DNA of 64,000 nt from Ochromonas danica (lineage: Eukaryota > Sar > Chrysophyceae > Chromulinales > Chromulinaceae). The translations under genes were made by a program, and so were the position numbers. The notes under the pieces were generated by a model that saw only the letters and a program-made list of their open reading frames with translations, ran no database searches and was not told the DNA's origin. Position 1 is the stretch's first letter; each line of letters starts with the position of its first letter. Positions 1 through 10,707 of this stretch are shown piece after piece. The stretch covers positions 1 to 64,000 of the forward strand of contig VKHL01000104.1 in the NCBI GenBank assembly GCA_015146655.1. The letters are read 5' to 3'.

Positions 1-75
1 TACGGTAGTGTGCGGCTTGTTGCTCATAGAGTGTTTGCTAATTGAGTCGCGCTGAATTGTTTCTGTTGTGTGTAG

Positions 76-2406
76 GAACACAGAACAGCATTAATTGCTG
101 CTTGTTTCTATGGTCGTGTGGAGGTTGTCAAGTTGCTGTTGGCTTGTGAAGGAATCGAAGTCAACACAGTCGATAGAGTGAGTCGGTCGTTTATGCATGT
201 GTATGAGTGTATATGTGTAGTGATAGAGTGAGTCTTATGAGTGTATATGTGTGGTGGGCATCCTATATTATGCACTGAAGCATCGTATATGAATGGCACT
301 CAGAAATATCGAGTAAAAACAGCTGTTGTATCAGCGGTATGATTGTATTGTAGTGCGTGAGAGTTGACTGATGCAAGATATGCGATTTTATTTTGATTGT
401 TTATAGGGTGGCGATACTGCTTTACATATTGCTTGTTATGGAGGCCACTTGGAGGTGGTGAATGAGTTGATCTCCGACAATCGTGTGAATGTCAACCAGC
501 TGAATGCGGTAATAAGTCTATGTGACTTGATCATATCTGTTTGTTAGTTCTTTAATTTTATGTTATCAATGCTTATTGTTGGTTCATAGAAGGGATTGAC
601 CTCATTACAACTTGCGGTTCTGTTTGAACGTGTTGAAGTACTCAGAGCATTGTTATCCAGCAGTCGTATTGATTTAAGAATCACTACAGAGGTCAGACAT
701 GATGGGTGTTGTCTTGTAATGATGTTGTGGCACTAAGCATGCTTTTTATGTTTGTGTCAGATTGGACGCAATGTATTTCATTCTGCTTGCTCCCTAGGTA
801 TCATCGATATGGTGAGATTATTACTCTCAGACAACAGAGTTAATATACTCGCTGTTGATAAGGTAAGATCTGATGTTACAGGTTGTTATGCAGCAGTGCA
901 GATGATGATCGTTTGAAACTTAGATGGGCGTGACTGCTTTCCATTTGGCTTGCTGTGGAGGTCATGTGGATTTGGTACAGTTGCTACTATCTGATAATAG
1001 AGTCGACATTACAGCCGTGGACAAGGTTAGTCCTATTCGTCATTGTATAATGTGCCGTGTGAAGGTTTACTTTCTAGTTTCATGACGTATTTGATGTTTA
1101 GAATGGCTGGACTGCTTTTCAATTTGCTTGCTCTCTAGGTCGAATGGAGGTGGTTAAAGTGCTATTGTTGGATGCTCGTTTGGAATTCAATACTACTGAT
1201 AAGGTAAGGTTTATAATGACACGATTGTTTATCATCTATTTCTTGTGATATTACTTTTGGTGGCATATTGTTTTCATTCATGTTTATGTTTGCCTCTACT
1301 GTAATGAATGCCATTACTTTGTTATGACTTAACGCCAGAACGGAGTCAGTCCATTTCAAGCTGCTTGTGCTGAGGGGCGTGTGGAAGTCGTGAAATTGCT
1401 TCTATCTGACGAGCGAATTGACGTGACCACGGCTGATATTGTAAGGCTCATCGTTGAATGTTGACAATCTTTATAATGCTGATGTTGTGTATAATTGGGT
1501 CTGTGTGGATCGTTATATTAGATATTAGTATTATGTGTCATATACTGGTTGATTTGATTGCTTTGTTTTGTGAGGAGTTTTAAATAGTGTTGACATTTGT
1601 TGTTATACTTTGGGTTACTTACAATATGCTGGTACTTGTGTTGGAAGTGTCAATGATGTTGTGTGCTGACGCGTTATTTATTTTTCAACTCAGCACAAAG
1701 GAACTCCACTGCACGCTGCTTGTGCTTCAGGCCATTTGGAAGTAGTCGAAGCATTGTTATCTGATGATCGAGTGGAAGTCAATGCGGTCGATGAGGTAAA
1801 GCACAAAGTTGTTGTTGTTATTATTAGTGGCGGAGGTTATGTTGATGAGATTAGTTACTGTGATTGAGGAATATATAGTGCATGCATACATGTAGTGTCT
1901 AGGTATGCTGTGAGACTGTACTCTGTTTGTTATGTTATTGGATCGATGTTGTTTCTAAGTTTGGTGGTGGACTTTCCAGATGAAAACTATTGCTATTGCT
2001 GCAGTGTGTAGAATAATGCAGTATTAGACTGCTGCTGCAATAGGACAAGTTTGTTAATAATCTTTATGTGGTTGTCTTGTTGTTTGTGAGCAGATGAAAG
2101 TGACACCATTGCATTTCGCTTGTTCTGAAGGCTATGTTGAAATTGTTAAGGTGTTACTATCAGATGGTCGCGTTGACGTGAATAAGAAGGATCAGGTATG
2201 AATGGACTCAATGGCTATTATTTAAAACACATGCATCCACTTGACATTGTGGTGCATTTATGACTTGTCTGCTCCTGTATTTCACTTTGACTAATTGTTG
2301 TTGGGGATAGTTTGGACAAACTCCTCTGAAGGTGGCCAAGTCCAAACAGATCAAACGTCTTCTCATTGAGAAGGGAGCGAAAAGGCAAGAATGCATTGTA
2401 TCATAG
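76..2406 (+). CDS. Ankyrin-repeat protein, 3' part (5' end outside window)
   Basis: Ten exons are visible: 76-177, 407-508, 590-691, 761-862, 924-1025, 1102-1203, 1339-1440, 1694-1795, 2094-2195 and 2311-2406 (stop TAG). Each of the first nine is exactly 102 nt, starts and ends in phase 0, follows an AG and precedes a GT, and encodes one 34-residue ankyrin repeat, for example GVTAFHLACCGGHVDLVQLL or GTPLHAACASGHLEVVEALL. The last exon encodes a half repeat (GQTPLKVAKSKQIKRLLIEK) and a short tail. Ankyrin repeats are protein-binding scaffolds; no enzymatic domain is visible in this portion. The start codon and any N-terminal domain lie upstream of the window, so the partner and role are unknown. 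The regular one-repeat-per-exon build implies growth by exon duplication. Alternative: none likely; only the upstream domain is open. Confidence 0.9.
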
Positions 2407-3070
2407 ATGCAAGAATGCTATTGAGCAAGACGACTATGACTTTGTTTTTGATATTCTGATTGTGTTTTACTCATAATCACTTTTACCAGACGATACTGTC
2501 CGGTTAAATGCATAAAAAACTTTGAGAGTGTTGTTGGGAGATAGACAGGTAGAAGGTAGAAAGCAGAACAGCTTTCAATGCGCTCGAAAACAGCATTTGA
2601 ACGAACCTACCCCTCATCATCGAAACATGTTTAATGAAAGCAAACAGACGAGTAACAGAGATTGGAGAGGATATGTATGGCATTCAAGTAACAAGCAGAT
2701 TTCAATCGAGTTTATTGGTTGTCTAGATTCCCCCATAATTCGTAAATCCCCTTCCAACACACTAAACTCAGCAGGAGACAACATACAGTAAATTATCAAC
2801 TTAAAGCAATTCCATGGAATTAAGCTGTGTGCTTGGGTGGGTGTAACGGTCCAGTTGGTTAACTTCCCACAGACTGTCTCTGTCATTTGATGACAGACAA
2901 CAACAACAAACAGTCAATAGACTAGACGGCACACTATATACGATATAATACCACCGTCTTGAGCAGTTGTGAACGATCTCTCCATTCACATTTCTATAGG
3001 AGACTTTTATCTCATCCTATCCTTATCTTCCCTTGCTAGTTTTGTCTTTCAATTATCATCTTCTTCAAAC
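2407..3070. other. Intergenic region, no gene seen
   Basis: 664 bp between the ankyrin gene and the next + strand gene. Short overlapping ORFs exist on both strands (about 2520-2990) but none has protein-like composition, a clear start or splice signals. It probably holds the 3' UTR of the ankyrin gene and the promoter of the downstream gene. Confidence 0.5.
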
Positions 3071-3851
3071 ATGGACATGATGGAAGGAACTCCTTCTCCA
3101 TCTCGTACTCTTTCTCACAGTCCCTCTGCAGCCAATCATTCTTCCTCTGCTATTCGTACAATTAGTCCTGAACGACGAGAATGGGTTAAGAAAGAAAGTG
3201 AAGACCTTCTCGTGAAAAACCTTCTACTTCGTGAGAAAACAAAAGTTGAAATGTATAAACGACGTCTTCATCAAGAGAAATTACAACAACAGAGTCGAGA
3301 CTATCGTGTCTCTCGTTGGATGGACAAAACACGTAATTCACCCTTTGCAGTCAATCTTGTCGCAGAAGATGAACGAATTACAGAAGAAAATCGTATTCGT
3401 ATGAAAGAAGAAAGTGAACGAAAGAAAATGATTGACAGTCGTAAAGAAAAGGCGAAGAATGAGATTATCCTGAAAGTTAGTATTGATATCATCGCTCTTC
3501 TTCCTACTACCTCATCATCATCGACAACAACAACGGCTAACTGACATTTTGTTGATATTGTAGGCATTGTCCGAGTTCTCAGATTTGGAGGCATTGCGGA
3601 AGGAGAAGAGAGCCATCTTAGAAGAGGAGCAACGACTACGTGCCTTGTTGTCATTGGAGAAAGTTACAGCCACAGGGAAAGCAGATCGTATCGTAGCTGA
3701 GCGAGCGCAGAAACACAGACAAACAGCAAAATTGGAACAAAGAAGGAAATCCTATCGAGACAGTTTAGATCATGTCTTGGAAGAAGAGAGACTGGCACTA
3801 ATGCGTAAACATGGTCTCTTGGATGCCTCCGCTAGCTCAGTCTCTCGATGA
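3071..3851 (+). CDS. Charged coiled-coil protein, function unknown (230 aa)
   Basis: Two exons, 3071-3475 and 3564-3851, joined in phase 0 across an 88-bp intron (donor GTTAGT, acceptor TTGTAG). The start at 3071 is the first ATG followed by the conserved-looking charged sequence. The first 40 residues are Ser/Pro-rich; the rest is dominated by Lys, Arg and Glu and should form long helices or coiled coils (SERKKMIDSRKEKAKNEIIL, then EFSDLEALRKEKRAILEEEQ). No membrane segment or catalytic motif is visible. I do not recognise the family; helical proteins of this sort often belong to cytoskeletal, ciliary or trafficking assemblies, but nothing here decides that. The antisense ORF over 3301-3654 is a shadow. 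Confidence 0.75.
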
Positions 3852-3974
3852 GAGCAGTACAGCACATTAGAGTGAATAACAAGTCTACAGGGTATTACAG
3901 TACATGCTCTTGTGGAGGCGAAGTATTCAAATAAATGTCAATCAATCAGGTAAGTAAGATTGTGGTGAGATCGA

Positions 3975-4207
3975 TTATTGTTTGGGTTGCTTGTGAAGAA
4001 GGTTCTTAATGATGATGATGAGAATGTCAGTTAGTCGTGTTTCATGTTGACAACTCTGCTGTAAATAAACATGAATACGACGGTAGAAATCACGCTCCAT
4101 CACACTTAAAGTATTCGCAAGATTATCTACTGATATTTCAAGCGTTTTAGTACCTGTTCTACCCTTTATCAAAGAGTGAATGATATTCTTTGAAACATGG
4201 AGTAATG
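3975..4207 (-). CDS. Possible terminal exon of a small helical protein
   Basis: An open frame on the minus strand begins just after a plausible splice acceptor (TCTCTGCAG) and runs about 76 codons to a stop, with protein-like composition (VSKNIIHSLIKGRTGTKTLE, then DNLANTLSVMERDFYRRIHV). No ATG lies in frame upstream in a believable position, and I could not find the matching donor exon. It could be the last exon of a small gene, the relic of one, or chance. No family recognised. Confidence 0.3.
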
Positions 4208-4360
4208 CTGCAGAGACAAAGTTAAACAAACAATTCTTCTTGGTGATTCAAAGGTTCATTAACGATAGTTAAAGGGGTAATATCAAGGTGAAGCTATGGA
4301 CATAATGAACTGAATGGTTCTATAGTATGTACAATACAAACAGGTCAAGTCCAAGTCATT

Positions 4361-5998
4361 CTATATGTCTGAAACAATGCGCTTTTGTAGTTGACGACCA
4401 AGCAACCGTCTCTCTTGATTCACTTCTCTTGGACTTCTACAAGAGGATAGAGTGTAATCCACAAGGCGCTGCTGCGGAATTTCAAATGTTCTCATCAGAC
4501 TTTGGATTTCACTGATAGCCGTTAGTTGTCGCCTTTCCTCTGCCTTGTCAACTTCCTCGCCAGTCTTCGAGGATGGTCGACGAGTCGCACAGAGGAGCAC
4601 ATTCTTTGCCGTCTCTGAGGCATCGACAAACTCCACCACTTTGACATCATATCCCAAAGCTTGTAAACAAAGACAGCGCAGGCTGTCAGTGATGAGGTCT
4701 GTCATGCGAGTGCGAAAGAGACCATGTGATAGCAACGCTTGCAATCCTGATACATTATTTTCCCTTTCTCGCTTTGTTACGAACTTGTCTAGTGCTGGAC
4801 GAACCTCCTTTTGGCAACATGGTGCTGCAAGGATGAGATCAGCTTGACAATCTACCGCAAGTGAGAGCAAATCATCGGTAGCAATATCACAAGCATGTAA
4901 ACCAACCACTATTAAAGCCTCCTTCTCTCCTGCTGCACGAGTAAGACTATAGTTTTCAATACTGCCTTGCTCAAAGGATAAGCGTGAGTAAATCTCTTCT
5001 CCTGGTTGTGAGGCAAGTTGCTGAGTGAGTTGGTTCAATGAATTCACGAGTTCTGGGCGTAGTTCTACACCCGTGCTCCTCCATCCACTCACTTGCTGCG
5101 ATAGGAAATGATGTGCAGCAAAGGTCAGATAGCCTTTACCACATCCCATGTCAATCAAATGTCCCTTGGAGATGGTGCCCTTAGTGCTGAGCAAATTGCC
5201 TGCCACATTCCGCAACAAGTCCACAAAACTACGTACTTGTCGATATTTGCTTGCCATTTCTACCTTTAGCTCAAACTTCTGTGTCTTGCTATTAAAATAG
5301 GAAATACCCAGAGGCTGTAGAAAGGGTGCATCGAGTGGAATAGCGGTCTCTTTGGGTCTGTCATGAGAGAGTGGAGATTGTCTTTGAAGGTTATCCACGG
5401 CTTGTATTTGGCAAGTAGACGCCTTGATTGTATTATTAGCGAATCTCTTCAAGGAGAGATCATAGCGACGATCTGCTGTGAGGAGAGAAGCCTTACGGAA
5501 GCCTGTCTGTTGCAACAGATGAAGCAGCACAGTGTCTGCCTCAGCGAGGGGAAAGTTCTTGACCTGGTCATTAGTAAGGTACCTGTACTGCAGTTGTATG
5601 CCATAACCAGTACCACCTCGCTTGGAAGCGGTGGAGAACTTCTTGATCTGGACGAGACGAGCCTGCACTTCCTTCAAGGCAATGACGTCGTCTCGAGACA
5701 AGGTTGATCGATCCAACAAGGCATTGTCTTTGAGATGAAGTGAGACAAAGTTCTCAGATGGCAATGCTAAGACCTCCCGAAAGGCTGCAAGAAAGTCTTC
5801 CAAAGCTGTGGTGGTGGTGGTGGCTGTGCTGATTGTGCTGGCAGCAAGAGATTGAGAAGAAGAAGAGATAGTACTCGGGAACAGAGAGTAAGAGTTTGAT
5901 CGAATGGGCTGAGAAATAGAGTGAAAGAAAGCATAGCAGCTAGAGGCAGCAAGTAGAATAATAAGCAGCCACAGTCGAGAAGTTGCAAGCATTCTCAT
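4361..5998 (-). CDS. SAM-dependent methyltransferase, Methyltransf_32 type, with N-terminal leader
   Basis: Single-exon gene of 545 residues; the ATG at 5998 is preferred because it opens a clear signal peptide (MRMLATSRLWLLIILLAASS then CYA/FF). Residues 25-60 are Ser/Thr-rich. The class I methyltransferase core lies around residues 240-430: motif I LIDMGCGKGYLTFAAHHFL, then GVELRPELV, the VVGLHACDIATDDLL block and LAAPCCQKEV. The pairing of a LHACD-type motif with a later PCC motif is characteristic of the Methyltransf_32 group (METTL25 and plant/cyanobacterial relatives, whose substrates are largely undefined). The leader suggests entry to the ER and possibly a plastid or secretory compartment. 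The promoter side (5982-6076) is duplicated at 9378-9455, see that entry. Substrate cannot be told from sequence. Confidence 0.85.
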   Translation of the reverse strand: MRMLATSRLWLLIILLAASSCYAFFHSISQPIRSNSYSLFPSTISSSSQSLAASTISTATTTTTALEDFLAAFREVLALPSENFVSLHLKDNALLDRSTLSRDDVIALKEVQARLVQIKKFSTASKRGGTGYGIQLQYRYLTNDQVKNFPLAEADTVLLHLLQQTGFRKASLLTADRRYDLSLKRFANNTIKASTCQIQAVDNLQRQSPLSHDRPKETAIPLDAPFLQPLGISYFNSKTQKFELKVEMASKYRQVRSFVDLLRNVAGNLLSTKGTISKGHLIDMGCGKGYLTFAAHHFLSQQVSGWRSTGVELRPELVNSLNQLTQQLASQPGEEIYSRLSFEQGSIENYSLTRAAGEKEALIVVGLHACDIATDDLLSLAVDCQADLILAAPCCQKEVRPALDKFVTKRERENNVSGLQALLSHGLFRTRMTDLITDSLRCLCLQALGYDVKVVEFVDASETAKNVLLCATRRPSSKTGEEVDKAEERRQLTAISEIQSLMRTFEIPQQRLVDYTLSSCRSPREVNQERRLLGRQLQKRIVSDI

Positions 5999-6076
5999 TG
6001 ACAATGGAATGCATTTATTGTTGGCCGTACAAGGTAAAATCTATTTTGACGAAATTGCGCCATACTTTAGCCACTT
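5982..6076. repeat. Promoter segment, left copy (matches 9378-9455)
   Basis: Covers the first codons of the methyltransferase gene and its upstream region. Positions 6027-6076 match 9406-9455 at 49 of 50 bases, and the preceding GTTGCAAGCATTCTCATT is also shared. The right copy lacks about 20 bp present here. This segment probably was the shared promoter between the methyltransferase (minus) and the transporter at 9577 (plus) before the block between the copies arrived. Confidence 0.85.
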
Positions 6077-6091
6077 TAGCCGAAGCAGGTG

Positions 6092-6190
6092 GGTCTTTTG
6101 TAACAATACTATCACTGTCTTGAATGGAGTTTACATGAAGAAAGCATGTGTTTCTGGTAAATGCTCTAAAATGGGTGTTTTGTTTTACTT
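6092..6190 (+). pseudogene. Fragment copied from the SLC35D-like transporter gene
   Basis: About 95 bp closely match the coding sequence of the downstream transporter gene at 10107-10200 (encoding CNN.FTALNGVYMKK and the following residues SGKCSKMGVLFY), with scattered substitutions. It is only a piece of one exon, has no start or stop context of its own, and lies directly beside the duplicated promoter segment. It is a partial duplicate left by the rearrangement that made the 6.0-9.5 kb block. Confidence 0.85.
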
Positions 6191-6307
6191 GCGGGGTGTG
6201 CATGGACATGCTGACGGTCCAAGACAATTCTTATGGTCGCGTCTTTTCAGTGAGCATTCCGCGGTGCTGTCTCAATCTTGCTTCATGTTGTCCTGGAAGA
6301 GTTCGCT

Positions 6308-6586
6308 AAACTTCAAGGAACCTATCGCCTTCTTCATTTCGTGAACTCGTACCTGGCGACTGCCATTGGCAGGGACAGTTTACCCCAGCAGCAGGTTTTG
6401 GCTGGCAAAGCATGCAACAAGTGGCCGACGATAAAGCTGATGTGGTACAAGCTCTTTGTACTGACATTACCACTCGTGAAGATAATTGGAATCATCGCGG
6501 AGTTACTGTTTACAACCTTATCGATACAGCTAAAGTTCTCGCTAGTGAGCAAAGACTAAATTTGGTTGTTCATGTCAGTTTTTGAA
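6308..6586 (+). pseudogene. Gene fragment, family unknown
   Basis: One frame stays open for roughly 90 codons and has protein-like composition (LVPGDCHWQGQFTPAAGFGW, then DKADVVQALCTDITTREDNW and a final NLVVHVSF before a TGA), but it has no start codon and no visible splice acceptor. It follows immediately on the transporter fragment. It looks like the 3' end of a gene that was moved here in pieces. I do not recognise the family. Confidence 0.45.
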
Positions 6587-7017
6587 TAATTTCATTTCAA
6601 CTTACTGCAGGAGATTATGTTGATCAGCAAGACCTTTAAGATTCAGTGAGGAAATGAAGAACAAAATACTTTAATAGTGTTAATTCTAATTCAGTGCGCT
6701 TCTTGTCTTGATGTAACCAATATCAAAGAGTAATACATCACTGTAAAGTCGACGATATTGATATCGATTAACTCTGTCTCACCACAACCTCCCCAACAAG
6801 CGGTCTGCTTGGATGACTACGCATAACATAAGACAAAATGCATAGCATAACACAAGTGGAAAACCTTGTCCATGGACATCCATAATCACGGACTGTCAGC
6901 TGATGATCTTTCACGCAAAGTAATCATTTATTAACTTTCGATGGACCCACCTTTCTTCTTCATCATTCAGTTTTTAATTAATATTAAGATTTTAATAGTC
7001 ATCACCCTGAGTGTTAA
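6587..7017. other. Intergenic region, nothing recognised
   Basis: AT-rich sequence between the gene fragment and the Crinkler-type gene. No convincing ORF, RNA gene or repeat was seen. It probably contains the promoter of the gene that starts near 7018. Confidence 0.4.
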
Positions 7018-9310
7018 ATGGCAATCACCAACTTCCCTTCCTCCTTCTGGTGGTCCCTCTTCGGTGTTTTCCTTCTGCCGAATATCATCAGCAGGGTGCT
7101 CTCCTTCCTACCCTCAACAACCAGAAGGCACATCTACCACCATCTATCCCCTCCACTCTTTCTAACGTCAAACAATGATGATGACCCAGTGTTGTTAGGA
7201 TTATACCAGGACTTTGTCCAATCCATCACTTCAAATGGTAAGTCCTACATTCTGTTTTTCATTCATTCGTCTTTCTAATGATGTTTGCCAATCGATAGCG
7301 AAACATGCGAGTTACGATGTCACAAGAAACACTATCGTGACGGAGTACCTCGTCTATACAGCTCGTTCTATCAATGAAGTTGAACGGCGCATTGTTCGGT
7401 TGATGGTAAAAAGACAAAAGGAATTCAGATGACAAGCACTCAAACTCACTAATTTGTCTCCCAGCAGCGCCTGGATCGGGAAAGAGCACTTTTATGGCTC
7501 GTTTCCCGGATACCGAAGACTTCAAGGATTATGTCCAAGAAAGAAGCGACAAGCCGTGCGTTGTTATCCCAATAACGTTTAACTCCAGGATGAGTGAATT
7601 CCTAAACGACGCTGACACGATTGGACTCCGCATGTTGTATGGAGCGGCCATGTCCATGTCGGACAAAGAGGAGTATTCTCAACATACGTGGACTAGCTTT
7701 ACCAAAACGTTCCAAGAGTTCGCACCATTGAAAGCTCGTGGCGCGGTGAATATTCTCCGAAAGGTTTATGGCGATCGACGAATGTTGCTCTTGGTTGACG
7801 AGCTGTCAAAAGCAAAAGATGACAAAGAGGCCATGAAAGAAATTGGAGTCATTTTGAATTTAGAACGGGCTGTTGATGTCTTGGTGTCCTCCCTGTCTCC
7901 CAATTACATTGCAACTTTAATTACTGCTAGTAGTCAGAGACCTATTCAATACGTCGTTCTCCCACCTCTTATTGAGGAGAAATTAGGTCGAAAAGAGACT
8001 GAAATATGGGCAAAAACGGTCTTGGAAGACATGAAGAAAGGAAAAGAAATGAAGCAAGAAGTCCCTTCTTTTCTCTGTAGCATGGTCAGCTCAGTCTATC
8101 TCTTCGCGTCAGGTCACCCACGAAGTATCGAGAAGCTGCTTGAGTCACTTGATGAAAATCTCGAGGATTGGAAGAATGTGATCAAACCGCCTAACCAATC
8201 TATGCTCTGGAAGATGTACAAGCTGGCAGAAGTCGCTGAGAGCATCATGGTCTACAATGATCCACAATTTTCTGACTCAATTACATCAATTACGGTCCCC
8301 TTCATTCTCGAAGAGGTACTAAGCCATAAAACCTACACAACACAAGACCTCACTCCTAAGTTGAGAGAAGCCGTCGAAAAAGGGTTTATCTATTTGGGAA
8401 GAGATCCACAGATAAGTACTCAATATTCTCCCAACATTCGACTTGGCTCCCTTTTCCGTTTACTCCGCCTCCTCCTCCCAGCTTCTCCTTCTCCTCGCCA
8501 AAATACTACCGAAGAACCGCCTGGCCCAAATACCGAACTGGCATTGAGAGTCCTTGGAGACAATTTAAATCCAACAAAATCGAATGAAGGTCATCTCTCA
8601 ACCTTGTTCGAGCACTGCATCGCCTTTAATATTCTGGTTCGTCAAGAAGATCGATTCGGTGCGGTGGACCTGAGTGACAAGTCTAACTGGACATTCCGCA
8701 GATGTGAAACATATAAGGATTTGCTAGTCGTGAAGATGAATGAAGTCGTCCTTCCTTACCGCAACGATCAATCAGGATTCGATCTTCGAACATGCTGTGA
8801 CATATCGTCTGGTCTGAATACAGAAGATCCTAAGGAGGCAGATCATATCTTAAGAGCGGCAGATCCAAGAAGAAGAATAGAGCAGATGTGGTCGCAAAAG
8901 CTGTTCTCAATATCATCCAAGCTCACATGAACTTGAGGAAGATCTGGGAAGTAGCGGTAGCTGATGGTCTTGAGGACAAGAACAAAGAGTGGAAGTCGCA
9001 AATGTCCAAACTACATGTCATCTTCTATGACTGGGGATGCCGAGAGACACCTTCCGAACTCGAGCCTGGATGGCCAACGAAGGAGGCACTATTACAAGCA
9101 TTCGAATCTCTCGTTGCAGATATGCAGGAGAAGTCTCCTAGTCAAAAGGCCTCGCTTACAGAGGAGATTGAAGCGACCAGAACTTTCTTAAATGAGACCG
9201 TAATCTTCATGTGGTTGGAAAGGAGAAGATGGACAAGTGGCTTCTCCCCACGTTGGCCGCGATCCCACGTCTCGTTGAAGAGGTGGATCAAGAGGAGGAT
9301 TGGCTCTTGA
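7018..9310 (+). pseudogene. Crinkler/RHS-type P-loop NTPase gene, apparently broken
   Basis: A fossil-like copy of a Crinkler (CRN)/RHS-family gene spans about 2.3 kb. Parts: a hydrophobic N-terminal segment (7018-7240), a short second exon-like segment near 7310-7410, a P-loop NTPase domain with Walker A APGSGKST near 7466-7490 and a Walker B-like LLLVDELSKA near 7790, and a long helical C-terminal part to about 9310. This NTPase layout is typical of Crinkler-RHS proteins of oomycetes, other protists and some fungi, where they act inside cells as effectors or in conflict with mobile DNA. It looks nearly complete, with perhaps two breaks; missed exon boundaries could explain part of this. It is recent enough that long open stretches remain. 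It sits in a block flanked by duplicated promoter DNA. Confidence 0.7.
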
Positions 9311-9377
9311 AGTGCAGCTCAAAGAAGCACTCATCAATCAGATGAGCATCATCTACACTCATCAAGTCGAATAAGCA

Positions 9378-9455
9378 AGTTGCAAGCATTCTCATTCACA
9401 ATGCACGTACAAGGTAAAATCTATTTTGACGAAATTGCGCCATACTTTAGCCATT
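9378..9455. repeat. Promoter segment, right copy (matches 5982-6076)
   Basis: Contains the same GTTGCAAGCATTCTCATT start-of-methyltransferase sequence and the shared 50-bp block at 9406-9455. Here it is cut off from the methyltransferase gene and serves, if anything, as the upstream region of the transporter that begins at 9577. Together with 5982-6076 it brackets the Crinkler block. Confidence 0.85.
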
Positions 9456-9576
9456 TTGGGCACTGTAGTGGTGGTGCGTTACCAAACGCCATCAGCACAT
9501 GGTTTGATTATCAAATAGTATTGGAGTGTGATAGCAGACTAGAAGGCGTTCAATCCTCTCATAGACACTATCGAGG

Positions 9577-10707
9577 ATGAAGTCATCATCATCATCATCA
9601 AGTGGTCCTTCAGACCCGGAAGAAAGGCATTATGATGTCATGCCACATACAACACAAAAGATGCTTGCTGCACTGTTTTATGGCATTTCTTCCATTCTTG
9701 TCATCTTCACTAACAAATGGTTAATGAATGGGTTTAACTTCCCTTATATTGACTTTATTGCAACCATTCAATTTATAGTGACAACTGTCATTCTCTTCTC
9801 ATTGATTATGATGAAAAAGATTGAAGTACCGCCTTTGTCTTGGACAATCGTCTGTGAGGTTTTACCTATCACCATCATGTTCTTGGGTAATGTCTTGTGT
9901 GGTCTTGGATCTACCAAAGCATTAAGTATCCCTATGTTTACAGCTCTACGCAGGTTCTCCATGTTCCTCATCATGCTGGCTGAATGGTGTTTACTTCATA
10001 TTAAACCTTCCCTGCCCGTCTTTTTGGCCATTTGCTTGATGGTATCTGGTACAGTCATTGCAGCATGCTTTGATCTTTCTTATGATGCATTTGGATATAC
10101 CTTGGTCTTTTGTAACAATATTTTCACTGCCTTGAATGGAGTTTACATGAAGAAAGCATCTATTTCTGGGAAATGCTCTAAAATGGGTGTTTTGTTTTAT
10201 AACTCTCTCTTCTCAGCTATTATCATGTTTCTCTTCTTTACCTTTGAACATTTTTGGAGTGTAGAGGTAGAGAATGATGGTACAACATCTGCAGTAGTAG
10301 CAGCAGCTGCTATGGGAGCAGGGACAGGAGTAGGAGGATCGCCTAGTTTACGTGGTGGTGTAGACTCAACGTCTTTTGCTCTCCATACAACAGATACGAT
10401 ATCGTTAGTCTTTCAACATCCTGGCTGGCATGATAGTCGCTTCCTCTTAATGATGATCTTGTCAGCATGTATGGGTAGCATTCTCAACTATTCCATCCTC
10501 TTGTGCACAACAATCAATTCAGCATTAACTACTGCCGTTGTTGGCACAACCAAGAACATTGCGACAACGTACATTGGCATGGTTGCCTTCTCTGATTATT
10601 CCTTCAATTGGATCAACTTCCTTGGCATCAATGTCTCTATCATTGGTTCCATCTACTATTCTTACATCACCATCTTCAAAGGAGCCTCTGGTTATGGACA
10701 AGCTTAG
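9577..10707 (+). CDS. Nucleotide-sugar transporter, SLC35D / GDP-mannose-transporter type
   Basis: Single exon, 376 residues. After a Ser-rich cytosolic N-terminus the protein has about ten membrane segments of the drug/metabolite transporter fold. Diagnostic stretches are IFTNKWLMNGFNFPYIDF in the first helix, LGSTKALSIPMFTALRRFSM (the family's highly conserved PMFTALRR block), TALNGVYMKKA and the C-terminal TTAVVGTTKN. These match the SLC35D/GONST branch, which exchanges UDP-GlcNAc, UDP-glucuronate or GDP-mannose for the nucleoside monophosphate in the Golgi or ER; the exact sugar cannot be read from sequence. A glycine/alanine-rich loop of about 40 residues interrupts the middle. A fragment of this gene recurs at 6092-6190. 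The ATG at 9577 is the first in frame. Confidence 0.92.
   Translation: MKSSSSSSSGPSDPEERHYDVMPHTTQKMLAALFYGISSILVIFTNKWLMNGFNFPYIDFIATIQFIVTTVILFSLIMMKKIEVPPLSWTIVCEVLPITIMFLGNVLCGLGSTKALSIPMFTALRRFSMFLIMLAEWCLLHIKPSLPVFLAICLMVSGTVIAACFDLSYDAFGYTLVFCNNIFTALNGVYMKKASISGKCSKMGVLFYNSLFSAIIMFLFFTFEHFWSVEVENDGTTSAVVAAAAMGAGTGVGGSPSLRGGVDSTSFALHTTDTISLVFQHPGWHDSRFLLMMILSACMGSILNYSILLCTTINSALTTAVVGTTKNIATTYIGMVAFSDYSFNWINFLGINVSIIGSIYYSYITIFKGASGYGQA

Noticed and set aside
2522-2989. Overlapping ORFs of 60-90 codons on both strands
   Set aside because: No protein-like composition, starts or splice signals, and mutually exclusive frames.
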